Assembly: GCF_003323715.1 (NCBI RefSeq)
Contig: NZ_QOIN01000070.1
Coordinates: 90,889 to 154,888, forward strand
Length of the DNA stretch: 64,000 nt
From: Streptomyces diacarni
GTDB taxonomy: Bacteria; Actinomycetota; Actinomycetes; Streptomycetales; Streptomycetaceae
Direction of reading: 5' to 3'
The notes under the pieces are model-generated. The model was given only the letters and a program-made list of their open reading frames with translations, had not been told where the DNA came from and did not search any database. Made by a program: the position numbers and the translations under genes. Positions 51,989-60,348 of the stretch are shown piece after piece (positions within the stretch are counted from its first letter, which is position 1; each line of letters opens with the position of its first letter).

Positions 51989-53341
51989 TCAGCCCGCGGT
52001 GGCCGCGGTGAACGGCCGCAGCGGGGTGAGGGCGTCCTCGCCGATGCGGGCGCGCAGGTCGGGCGCGGTGACGCCGAGGCCGGGCGCGGGGGCGAGGCAG
52101 AGCACGCCGACCTTGCCGATGTGCCGGTTGAGCTGCACCAGCCGCGTCGCCTCCCCCACCTCGGCCAGGGGGTACGTCTTCGAGACCGCCGGGGCGACGC
52201 GGCCCTGCTCGAAGAGGCGGGCGCACTCGGTCATCTCCTGGAGGTTGGCGATATGGCTGCCGATGACCCGCTTGAGCTTCATCCACAGGTAGCGGTTGTC
52301 GAAGGTGTGGTGGTAGCCGGTGCTGGAGCCGCAGGTGACGACGGTGCCGCCGCGCCGTACGACGAACACGGAGATGCCGAAGGTGGCCCGCCCGACGTGT
52401 TCGAAGGCGATGTGCGGGTCCTCCCCCACCTCACGGCGGATGACCGCGCCGAGCCGTTTGCCGGCCTTGACGGCCTGCTCGGGGTCGTCCCCCGTGTCGG
52501 CCCCGACGCCGATCTCCTCGCGGTTGATCACCACATGGCAGCCGAGCCTGCGGGCGATGGCCTCCTTCTGCTCGGAGCCGACCACGCCGACGGCGATCCC
52601 GCCGCCGTTCCTGACCAGTTGGGCGGCGTAGGCGCCGAGGCCGCCGGAGGCGCCCCAGATCAGCACGATGTCGCCCTGCTTCATCCGCGCCCCCCGGTCG
52701 CCGACGAGCATCCGGTAGGCGGTACCGCCGCACACGGGAATGCTGGCGGCCTCCTCCCAGCTCAGCGGCGCGGGCTTGGGTACGAGCTGGCTGGCGCGGG
52801 CGACCGCGTAGTGGGCGAGTCCGCCGTAGTTCGTCTCGAAGCCCCAGGCCAGCTGGGCCTCGCTGAGCATGCCGTCGGTCTGGGTGGCCGGCTCCTGGTC
52901 GTCGACGTGGGCGGGGCTGACGATGACGTGGTCGCCGATCTGCCAGCGCCGGACGCCTGTGCCGACCCGGACGACGACGCCGGAGCCGTCGGAGCCGAGG
53001 ACGTGGAAGGGCTGGTCGTGCCGGGTGGCCCAGCCGCCGTGGCGGGCGTAGGAGCGCAGGAAGCGGAAGGTGGAGAGCGGTTCGAACTTCGCGGACCAGA
53101 CGGTGTTGTAGTTGACGGAGCTGGCCATCACGGCGACCAGTACCTCGTCCGGGGCGAGTTCGGGCGTCGGGACCTGGCCGACGTGCAGGCTGCGGCGTAC
53201 GTCCTTGTCGGCGGATTCGGTGCCCGCGAAGATGTTCTCGTCCTCGACGCGCAGATGCGCCGCGGTGAAGGAGTCGGGCAGCGGGGCGCGGGCCAGTTCG
53301 TCCGGGGCGGCCCCGGACAGCACGGCATCGGTCAAGGACAT
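51989..53341 (-). CDS. ccr: Crotonyl-CoA carboxylase/reductase (CCR family)
   Basis: 450 residues from ATG at 53341 (GAGG five bases upstream). Medium-chain dehydrogenase fold with CCR hallmarks: VMASSVNYNTVWSAKFEPLS, PFHVLGSDGSGVVVRVG, NADPH site LIWGASGGLGAYAAQL, and VVTCGSSTGYHHTFDNRYLW near the C-terminal half. It performs NADPH- and CO2-dependent reductive carboxylation of an enoyl-CoA to an alkylmalonyl-CoA extender. It starts seven bases after the BBE-like gene stop. With KAS III and HbdH it completes an extender-unit route. Chain-length preference is unknown. Confidence 0.95.
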   Translation of the reverse strand: MSLTDAVLSGAAPDELARAPLPDSFTAAHLRVEDENIFAGTESADKDVRRSLHVGQVPTPELAPDEVLVAVMASSVNYNTVWSAKFEPLSTFRFLRSYARHGGWATRHDQPFHVLGSDGSGVVVRVGTGVRRWQIGDHVIVSPAHVDDQEPATQTDGMLSEAQLAWGFETNYGGLAHYAVARASQLVPKPAPLSWEEAASIPVCGGTAYRMLVGDRGARMKQGDIVLIWGASGGLGAYAAQLVRNGGGIAVGVVGSEQKEAIARRLGCHVVINREEIGVGADTGDDPEQAVKAGKRLGAVIRREVGEDPHIAFEHVGRATFGISVFVVRRGGTVVTCGSSTGYHHTFDNRYLWMKLKRVIGSHIANLQEMTECARLFEQGRVAPAVSKTYPLAEVGEATRLVQLNRHIGKVGVLCLAPAPGLGVTAPDLRARIGEDALTPLRPFTAATAG

Positions 53342-53348
53342 CGGTACC

Positions 53349-54890
53349 TCACTCAGCGGTGGACGGTTCGACGGACAGCGCGTGGCGGAAGACGTTGCGG
53401 GGGTCCCAGCGCGCCTTGACCCGCTGGAGCCTCGGATAGCTGTCCTTGTAGTAGAGGGCCGGCCAGGGGATGCCCGAGGTGTTGTGGGCGGGGTCGGCGA
53501 GGTCGGCGTCGGCGTAGTTGATGTAGCAGCCGTCCCAGGTGCCGTCGGGTACGGGCACCCCGCCGGTCTCGACGTAGACGTCCTTGTACATGCCGCGCAC
53601 CCAGGCCAGGTGCCGCTCGTCCGCGGCCGGGTCGGTCCACCACGCCTGGTACTGCATCTTGACTACCGAGTCGCGCTGCGGGATGGCCGTGGCGTCCGGG
53701 GCGACCGTGCCGATCTGCCCGCCGTAGGGGAAGATGATCAGGGACGCGCCCGGATTGCTGTACTCCCCCGTGGTCAGGAAGCGGTGGATGGTCTCCGCCT
53801 GCTCGGTGGTGAAGTTGCCCCTGAGATAGGCGGACTTCGCCTTGACACGTACGGCGGGGGCCGCGTAGTTCGAGGTGGACACGTACCGCGTGACCTGGCC
53901 CCAGGTCGCCTTGGTGGGTGCGGGGGCCAGCGCCTCGCGGATGCCGTCGGCGGTGCCTTCGCCGATCGCGGCGAGGTGGTCGGCGAGGATGCCCTCGGCA
54001 CCGTCCACGGTCGCGTCGACCTGGGTGATGAGGGTGACGGCGCCGGCGGAGACGTGGTTGAGGCCGAGCAGGCTGGACAGCGCGGTCTCCGGGGTTCCGG
54101 GGGCGCTGTGGGCGTTCTGCCAGGCGATGTAGTTGCGCAGCAGCCGCGTGAAGTCGGCCCCCTCGATGGCGGTCCAGGGGATGGCCGCGACATTGAGCAG
54201 AACGTGCGAGGGCGGCTGGGGCAGCAGGACGCGCGGGTCGTCGCCGGAGGCGCCAGGGGTGCGGAACCAGTACCGCGTGACGACACCGAAGTTGCCGCCG
54301 CCTCCGCCGGTGTGCGCCCACCACAGGTCGTGGTGCGGGTCGTCGGGTTCGGCGGTGGCGACGACGGCGCCGACCCGGCCCGCGGCGTCCACGACGACGA
54401 CCTCCACGGCGTACAGGTGGTCGACCACCAGGCCGAACTGGCGGGACATCAGCCCGTAGCCGCCGCCGCAGGCGTGTCCGCCCATGCCGACCGAGTAGCA
54501 CAGCCCGCCGGGAAGGGTGACGCCCCAGCGGTGCAGCAGGGTGTCGTAGACGTTGAGGAGGATCGCGCCGGGCTGGATCGCGAAGGCGCGGCGCTCCTCG
54601 TCATAGGTCACCTCGTCGAGAGTGGACAGGTCGAGGACAACCTCGATCTCCGGGTTGTCGACGAAGTCCTCGAAGCAGCCGCCGCCGCTGCGCACCGAGA
54701 AGCGCGTGCCGGCGTCCACCAGCTCCTGGACGGCATCGACCGCCTCCGCGGTGGACCGGATGACCCGGATCCGGTCCGGGGTGCCGATCCAGCGCTTGTT
54801 GTAGCCGCTGACCATGTCGTCGTAGCGGGCCTCACCGGGGGTGACGACGATCGGGGCCAGGGCCGCGCCGGCGGTGCCCGGCTCAGGCAT
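53349..54890 (-). CDS. BBE-like FAD-dependent oxidoreductase lacking the usual histidine
   Basis: 513 residues from ATG at 54890. PCMH-type FAD-binding fold with BBE C-terminal segment (WDGCYINYADADLADPAHNT, YPRLQRVKARWDPRNVFRHA). Bicovalent members have His in RSGGH; here the stretch reads RSGGGCFEDF with Gly71 (codon 54678-54680, GGC). The second attachment residue is present as Cys131 in LPGGLCYSVGMGGHACGGGY. It likely oxidises an alcohol or amine in the polyketide, as related flavoenzymes do. No signal peptide, so cytosolic. It overlaps the P450 gene by eight bases. Confidence 0.93.
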   Translation of the reverse strand: MPEPGTAGAALAPIVVTPGEARYDDMVSGYNKRWIGTPDRIRVIRSTAEAVDAVQELVDAGTRFSVRSGGGCFEDFVDNPEIEVVLDLSTLDEVTYDEERRAFAIQPGAILLNVYDTLLHRWGVTLPGGLCYSVGMGGHACGGGYGLMSRQFGLVVDHLYAVEVVVVDAAGRVGAVVATAEPDDPHHDLWWAHTGGGGGNFGVVTRYWFRTPGASGDDPRVLLPQPPSHVLLNVAAIPWTAIEGADFTRLLRNYIAWQNAHSAPGTPETALSSLLGLNHVSAGAVTLITQVDATVDGAEGILADHLAAIGEGTADGIREALAPAPTKATWGQVTRYVSTSNYAAPAVRVKAKSAYLRGNFTTEQAETIHRFLTTGEYSNPGASLIIFPYGGQIGTVAPDATAIPQRDSVVKMQYQAWWTDPAADERHLAWVRGMYKDVYVETGGVPVPDGTWDGCYINYADADLADPAHNTSGIPWPALYYKDSYPRLQRVKARWDPRNVFRHALSVEPSTAE

Positions 54891-56136
54891 GGGCCACCGC
54901 CGGCATGCTGGTGACGGCGCTGACGAAGTTGCTGGTCACGCGGACCGGCTCGCCGATGTGGAAGTGCGGGGCACGCAGCAGGAGTTCCTTCAGCAGCACG
55001 CGCAGCTCCATACGGGCGAGCACGTTCCCCAGACAGTGGTGCGGGCCGCCGCCGCCGAAGCTGATGTGCCGGTTGGGCGTACGGGCGAGGTCCAGGACGT
55101 GCGGGTCGGTGAAGACGCGCTCGTCACGGTTGCCGGAGGGGTAGAAGAGGGCCACCTTGTCGCCCTCGCGGATCTGCCGGCCGTGCAGCTCGGTGTCGCG
55201 CGCCGCGGTACGGCGCAGGGTGAGCACCGGGGTGGACCAGCGCAGCAGTTCCTCCACCGCGGTGCCCACGCGCGCGTCGAAGTCGGCGGTGAGCCACGCA
55301 CGCTGCTCGGGGAAGTCGGAGAGGGCTTTGCCGGCGTGGCTGATCGTCTGACGCGGGGTGTCGAAGCCGGCGCCGATCAGCAGCAGGAAGAAGGCGCTGA
55401 TCTCGGCGTCGGTCAGGCCCTCGCCGTCGACGCGCGCCTGCACCAGGTCGGTCATCACATCGTCCCTGGGCTCCTCCCTGCGGGCTCCCGCGATCTCCAC
55501 GGCCTTGCGGGAGACGAGTCCGACGACCTCGTCGACGATCTCGGCGCGGGACCGGCCGGATTTCTCCGCCTCGTCGCGGCTGGACAGCATGATGGTGATC
55601 GCCTCGGTGAAGCGGTCCAGCTCCTCGGCCTCCAGGCCCAGCATGTACGTCATCGTCCACCGGGCCATCGGCATCGACACCTTCGCGACGAAGTCGCACG
55701 CACCCGCCGTCGCGAAGTCCTCGACGATGCGGCGGACCTCGGCCTCCATCGAGCCGCGCATCTGGTTCATACGGGCGGGGCTGAAGGCGGCCGTCACCAG
55801 GCTGCGCACCTTCAGGTGGCGGGGCGCGTCCATGGCGACGATGGACTGGGTGGCCTGGAGGATGTCGTCGGGCAGCTCCTCGAACTGCACGCCCTTGCCG
55901 GAGACGTAGAGATCCGGCTGCCCGCTCACCTCCACGATGTCGGCGTGCCGGACGACCGCCCAGAAGCCGTCGTCCGCGGGCGTCGGCAACAGGCTGCCCT
56001 CGGGCGCCTTGTGCCAGGAGACCGGGCGTTCGTCGCGCAGGACGCGGAACGTGTCGTCCCAGGCCGCCGGGGGCTGCGCCCAGAAGTCGATGGACGATAT
56101 GTCGGCGGTGTCGAACTGCCGGGACGCGGTGGTCAC
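54883..56136 (-). CDS. Cytochrome P450 (operon copy)
   Basis: 417 residues from GTG at 56136 with GAGGAGGAG upstream. I-helix AGFDTPRQT (Asp-Thr pair kept, Pro following), ExxR as EELLR, heme-binding HISFGGGGPHHCLGN with the axial Cys. One extra Gly separates the Phe from the usual FxxGxHxC spacing, as also seen in some other families such as CYP125. Probably a tailoring hydroxylase or epoxidase, working with host ferredoxin and reductase because none are encoded here. First gene of the seven-gene operon; it overlaps the BBE-like gene by eight bases. Confidence 0.94.
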   Translation of the reverse strand: MTTASRQFDTADISSIDFWAQPPAAWDDTFRVLRDERPVSWHKAPEGSLLPTPADDGFWAVVRHADIVEVSGQPDLYVSGKGVQFEELPDDILQATQSIVAMDAPRHLKVRSLVTAAFSPARMNQMRGSMEAEVRRIVEDFATAGACDFVAKVSMPMARWTMTYMLGLEAEELDRFTEAITIMLSSRDEAEKSGRSRAEIVDEVVGLVSRKAVEIAGARREEPRDDVMTDLVQARVDGEGLTDAEISAFFLLLIGAGFDTPRQTISHAGKALSDFPEQRAWLTADFDARVGTAVEELLRWSTPVLTLRRTAARDTELHGRQIREGDKVALFYPSGNRDERVFTDPHVLDLARTPNRHISFGGGGPHHCLGNVLARMELRVLLKELLLRAPHFHIGEPVRVTSNFVSAVTSMPAVAHA

Positions 56137-56347
56137 CAAGGTCTCCTCCTCACGGGAACGGCACCCGGGGGCCGTGGAAGCCCGCACGGCTTGAGGTGCC
56201 GGCGCACCACCGAGCATGGCGCCGTCCCCTTGCCGGGCCCTCGCGGGACCACTTGCGGCCCGCTTGCGGGGGAGGCTGAGGAGTGAGGAGGACGGTCCGG
56301 GGACGATGCCGGAGCGGCGCATCGACGAGCCCGGACCGGTATCGCCG

Positions 56348-58621
56348 TCAGGCCGGGTGGGCGGTGCGGGGGATGGCCGCGCCCCCCGGTGGTATGAGGC
56401 AGGTCTGGTACCGCTCGGCGACGGCCGGACCGGAACGCAGCGGGCCGGAACGCAGCGCGCTCGCGCGCAGCCGCGTCCGCTCCGTGCCGCTCAGCCCGAC
56501 GAGCAGCACCTCCTGCACCAGCCCGTCCCGGAAGGCGAGCCGGAACGGCGGCCGTGGCTCCTTCCGCAGCAGCCCGCACCGCGCCGCCGTCTCGACGGCC
56601 GGTTCGGGATCCGTGTCCGGCGGCGCGACGTCCCGGACCAGTCCCAGGTCGAAGTCGGCACCGAGCGCCGAGCAGGAGCGCAGCACCTCCACCACCTGCT
56701 CGGGCAGCGCCGCGATCCGCCGGCCCAGCGCCTGCCGCACCCCCAGCGGCACATCCGCCAGTGCCCTCTCCGCCGCCGTACGGTCGCGCAGCGACTCCGG
56801 GCCGCCGGCACCGGCGAGGAACTCGTGGAGGAAGTACGGGTTGCCGCGGCTGCGTTCGTGCAGCACCCGCAGCACGTCGTCCGGCACTTCGGCGCCCGTC
56901 TGGACCTCCGCGAGCCGGGCGGTCTCGCTGTGCGACAGCCCGGTCACCCGCAGGGTGCGGGTGCGTGAGTCGCTGAGGATGTCGGTGACCGCACCGCCCT
57001 TCAGGAAATCCGCCGCGACCCCGGTGTCCTCCGCGATCACGACGATGCCGAGGGGTTCGCGGTGCAGTCGCGTGCGCAGCAGTCCGAGCAGTTCCAACGA
57101 GCGCTCGTCGGCCTGGTCCAGGTCCTCCAGGACGACGACCAGCGGCTCCTCGGCGGCCAGCGCGAGCAGCGTCTCGCACATCGCGTCCTGGACGAGGAAG
57201 TGGACGAGGGGCGGCGGGTCCTCGGCGGTCAGCTGCCGGCAGCTCGTCTCGGGGTCGAGCATCAGCGGGGCTAACAGGGCGCCGAACCGGGCCTCCGCCC
57301 GGCGGAACACCTCGGGGTGGGAGACCGCCAGCTGACGGAAGACCTGCGACCACACCCAGTAGTCCGGGGCGCCTTTTCCCGAGGTGCAGCAGCCCCACAC
57401 CACCTCCTGGAGCAGGTCGGTGAGGCCCGAGGCAACCTCCACGACCAGTTCGGTCTTGCCCACGCCCATCTCGCCCAGCACGGCGGTGAGATGGCTGCCG
57501 CCGTTCAGCGCCTCCCGGACGTGCGCGTTGAGCAGGCCGATCTCCCGTCTCCGTCCCACGAACAGACCCCTGGTGGGGGCGGTGGGCGCACAGGAGGTGT
57601 CCGGGAGCGGCGCAGGGCCCGCCTCCGGCACCTTGTCCGGAGCCGGGGCCTGAGCCGGAGCCGGGGCCTGAGCCGGGGCCGGCCCCTCGGAGACGTCCGC
57701 CGCGGGCGCGTCGGCGGTGCCGGTGGCGGCCAGCCGGACCGGTGATTCGGGCAGGCCCAGGCGCTGGTTGAGGATGTCCGCGTGCACGCCCTGGAGTTCG
57801 CCCCCGGGATCCACGCCCAGCTCCTCGGCCAGTTGGAGGCGGGTCTGTTCGTACAGACGCAGCGCCTCCGCCTGGCGGCCCAGGTGGTACAGGCCGGTCA
57901 TCAGGTGGCCGACCAGGCGTTCGCGGGTGGGGTGGTGCTGGACCTCCGAGTGCAGCACCCGTACCACCCAGTCAGCGTCGCCCAGTGCGAGACAGGCATC
58001 GGCATGGGCCTCCAGGGCTGTCAGCCGCAGGTGTCCGAGACGTTCGCTCTCGTCCGCGATCGGCCCGCAGGAGACGAGTTCGAGGTACGGCTCGGCGCCC
58101 CACAGGGAGAGCGCCTGTGCCAGGTCGTCGCGGGCGCGGTCGAAGCGGCCCTCGGTGATGGACCGCCGGCCGCGCTCGATGAGCTGTTCGAAGCGGTAGG
58201 CATCGACGAGGTCGGGGTCCAGCTCGAAGACGTAGCCGGGGGCGCGGTGGCGGAGCCGGGCCTGGCCGGTCTCCGGATCCTCGGCGCCGGCGAGGGCACG
58301 GCGCAGATGGGAGATGTAGGTCTGGAGGGTGGCGACGGGGCGACGGGGCGGATGGGGGCCCCAGAGTTCGTCGACGAGCTGCTCGACGGTGACAACGTTT
58401 CCCAGGCGCACAAGCAGCAACCCGAGCAGCGCGCGATGACGCAGGGGCCCCAGCGGCAGCGCGATCCCGTCGCGCACGAGAGCGAGCGATCCGAAGACGC
58501 GCAACTCCCAGGCCGGGCGGCGCGGTTCGTTCCTGCGGCCTGGAGTCCGCTCGGCCTCTCTCGGCGCGCGCATCGCCGCGCTCGTCGGTTCCACGGTCGT
58601 GCTCTCGAAGGGGTCAGCCAT
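56348..58621 (-). CDS. SARP family regulator with ATPase domain; carries TTA codon
   Basis: 757 residues from ATG at 58621 with AAGGAAGG upstream. Residues about 37-130 form an OmpR-like winged helix (WELRVFGSLALVRDGIALPL, QLVDELWGPHPPRRPVATLQ) and 135-290 a BTAD domain. A Pro/Ala linker (310-345) with 18-bp coding repeats (57637-57680) follows. The ATPase has Walker A GEMGVGKT at 383-390 and Walker B VVVLEDLDQAD. Leu450 is encoded by TTA (57272-57274), the rare bldA-dependent codon. A pathway-specific activator for the cluster, controlled developmentally through bldA, is inferred. Confidence 0.93.
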   Translation of the reverse strand: MADPFESTTVEPTSAAMRAPREAERTPGRRNEPRRPAWELRVFGSLALVRDGIALPLGPLRHRALLGLLLVRLGNVVTVEQLVDELWGPHPPRRPVATLQTYISHLRRALAGAEDPETGQARLRHRAPGYVFELDPDLVDAYRFEQLIERGRRSITEGRFDRARDDLAQALSLWGAEPYLELVSCGPIADESERLGHLRLTALEAHADACLALGDADWVVRVLHSEVQHHPTRERLVGHLMTGLYHLGRQAEALRLYEQTRLQLAEELGVDPGGELQGVHADILNQRLGLPESPVRLAATGTADAPAADVSEGPAPAQAPAPAQAPAPDKVPEAGPAPLPDTSCAPTAPTRGLFVGRRREIGLLNAHVREALNGGSHLTAVLGEMGVGKTELVVEVASGLTDLLQEVVWGCCTSGKGAPDYWVWSQVFRQLAVSHPEVFRRAEARFGALLAPLMLDPETSCRQLTAEDPPPLVHFLVQDAMCETLLALAAEEPLVVVLEDLDQADERSLELLGLLRTRLHREPLGIVVIAEDTGVAADFLKGGAVTDILSDSRTRTLRVTGLSHSETARLAEVQTGAEVPDDVLRVLHERSRGNPYFLHEFLAGAGGPESLRDRTAAERALADVPLGVRQALGRRIAALPEQVVEVLRSCSALGADFDLGLVRDVAPPDTDPEPAVETAARCGLLRKEPRPPFRLAFRDGLVQEVLLVGLSGTERTRLRASALRSGPLRSGPAVAERYQTCLIPPGGAAIPRTAHPA

Positions 58622-59042
58622 GCCCTTCCTTCGTTTCACGGGGTTGGGGTGGGCCAATCGCACGCCGGCCGGTCCTCCGTCCACGGCGCCGGCGCGATCT
58701 CTGCTCGCTTGCGGATCTCCAGCGTACGGATTCACCCGTTAAGTCGTATTAAAGAGCTTGATGCATGGGCCATTCCCCAGTGGAGAGCGCCAAGACCGTT
58801 CACTTCTCGGACGGTCATTACGCACTTTCCGCCCGTCCGGTTCACTCCGGCGCTCAAACCCTGTCGCCTCTGCGGCGGTCGGCCCCTCGGCCGCAAGGTC
58901 TCCGCAAGGCCGCCGCCAGCCTTCCGCAAGGCGTTCCGCGAGCGCCTGGCAAGAGGCGCGGGCCATGCTCCCCGCAGGAAGCCGGCAGCACCCGGACCGG
59001 AGCAGAAGCAGTCCCGTATCCCGTGGCCAGGAGGGCGTAGTC
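58622..59042. other. Divergent promoter region between SARP and P450/PKS genes
   Basis: About 420 bases. An AT-rich patch (58735-58760, GTTAAGTCGTATTAAAG) and inverted repeat GACCGT-N11-ACGGTC (58794-58816) are the clearest features. TTCAC occurs at 58731, 58799 and 58841. SARP sites are usually direct heptamer repeats; I cannot pick a unique one by eye. No supported gene. Confidence 0.5.
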
Positions 59043-60263
59043 GTGCAGGAGACGCAGGTGACCGAGGAGTTGGACGCCAGTTTCGTCCAGACCCCCCACG
59101 AGGTGCTCAAGCGGCTCCGCGAGGCCGGACCCGCAGTGAAGGTGATGCTGCCGAACGGTTCGCTGGTGTGGATCGTGACCCGCTACGAAGAGGTGCGCGA
59201 GGCGCTGAGCGAGTCCCGGCTGAGCAAGGACTTCAAGGGCCTCAACGAGCTGATGGCCAAGCACACCAAGGAGGGCCACGCGCCCAAGCAGTACGACGAG
59301 GCCCTGGTCGGCCACATGCTCGCCAGCGACCCGCCGGACCACACCCGGATGCGCCGCCTGGTCAACAAGGCCTTCACCCCGCGCCGGGTGGAGGGCATGC
59401 GGCCCATGCTGGAGGAGCTGACCAACCGGCTGCTCGACGAGATGGACCGGCACGAGGAGATCGACCTCCTGGAGGCGCTCGCCTACCCGGTGCCGATGGA
59501 GCTGCTGTGCACGCTCCTGGGCGTACCGGAGGCGGAGCGGCTGGCCTTCGGCCGGTACGCGGCCGTCGTCCTGTCGGACCTCGCCCCCGAGGGCTACGAA
59601 GAAGCCACAAAGGCGATGCGCGAATACCTGGTGAAACTGATCCGGGTCAAGCGCGAGTCCCCCGGCGAGGACCTGCTGAGCGCGCTCATCGCGGCCCGCG
59701 ACGAGGACGACAAACTCAGCGAGGGCGAACTGCTCGCCACGATCTACCTGATGTTCTCGGCGGGCACGGAGACCGCGGTCAACCTCATCGGCAACGGTGT
59801 ACTCGCCCTCCTCACCCACCCCGGCGAGCTGGCCAGGCTGCGCGCCGACCGCTCGCTGCTGCCGCAGGCCGTGGAGGAGTTCCTGCGCTTCGACGGCCCG
59901 GTGAACCTCGCCACGTTCCGCTACACGATCGAGCCGGTGACGCTCGGCGACGTCACGATCCCGGTCGGCGAAGTGGTCATGGTGTCGCTGATGGCCGCCA
60001 ACCGCGACCCCGACCGCTTCGACCGGCCCGAGCTGTTCGACATCACCCGGCCGATCGGCGGCCAGATGACCTTCGGGCACGGCATCCACTACTGCATGGG
60101 CGCGCCGCTGGCCCGCCTGGAGGCCGAGATCGCGATCGGCATGCTGCTCGACCGCTTCCCCGACCTGTCCCTCGCCGGCGACCCGAACGCGTTGCAGTGG
60201 CGGCTCAGCACGGTCACCCACGGGCTGGAGAAGCTGCCGGTCCGCCCGCACGGGGCCGCCTGA
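59043..60263 (+). CDS. Cytochrome P450 (upstream of PKS)
   Basis: 406 residues from GTG at 59043, chosen for AGGAGGG eight bases upstream; a longer frame reaching 58758 lacks a credible start. I-helix FSAGTETAVNL, ExxR as EEFLR, heme motif FGHGIHYCMG (344-353, Cys351). Substrate-region helices resemble CYP107-like macrolide and polyketide hydroxylases; this is a guess from style. It lies 85 bp before the PKS gene in the same direction, so it belongs to the PKS transcript. Confidence 0.94.
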   Translation: MQETQVTEELDASFVQTPHEVLKRLREAGPAVKVMLPNGSLVWIVTRYEEVREALSESRLSKDFKGLNELMAKHTKEGHAPKQYDEALVGHMLASDPPDHTRMRRLVNKAFTPRRVEGMRPMLEELTNRLLDEMDRHEEIDLLEALAYPVPMELLCTLLGVPEAERLAFGRYAAVVLSDLAPEGYEEATKAMREYLVKLIRVKRESPGEDLLSALIAARDEDDKLSEGELLATIYLMFSAGTETAVNLIGNGVLALLTHPGELARLRADRSLLPQAVEEFLRFDGPVNLATFRYTIEPVTLGDVTIPVGEVVMVSLMAANRDPDRFDRPELFDITRPIGGQMTFGHGIHYCMGAPLARLEAEIAIGMLLDRFPDLSLAGDPNALQWRLSTVTHGLEKLPVRPHGAA

Positions 60264-60304
60264 GGCCCCGGCACCCGGCCTGCGCCGGCAGGCGGTTCCT
60301 CGCT

Positions 60305-60334
60305 CGACGGCACGGCGATTCGACGGCACGGCGA
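60305..60334 (+). repeat. 14-bp direct repeat before the PKS start
   Basis: CGACGGCACGGCGA occurs at 60305-60318 and 60321-60334 (period 16), just upstream of the PKS ribosome site AAAGGGA. It may be a duplication with no function. Confidence 0.55.
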
Positions 60335-60348
60335 AAGGGATGTGCGTG

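Noticed and set aside
54883..56136. Extra Gly in the P450 heme motif as a defect
   Set aside because: Other functional P450 families have the same spacing between Phe and Cys, and ExxR and the I-helix Asp-Thr are intact.
58758..59042. N-terminal extension of the second P450 up to 58758
   Set aside because: The extension is Arg/Ser-rich with no P450 homology, starts from TTG without a ribosome site, and a good site precedes GTG 59043.
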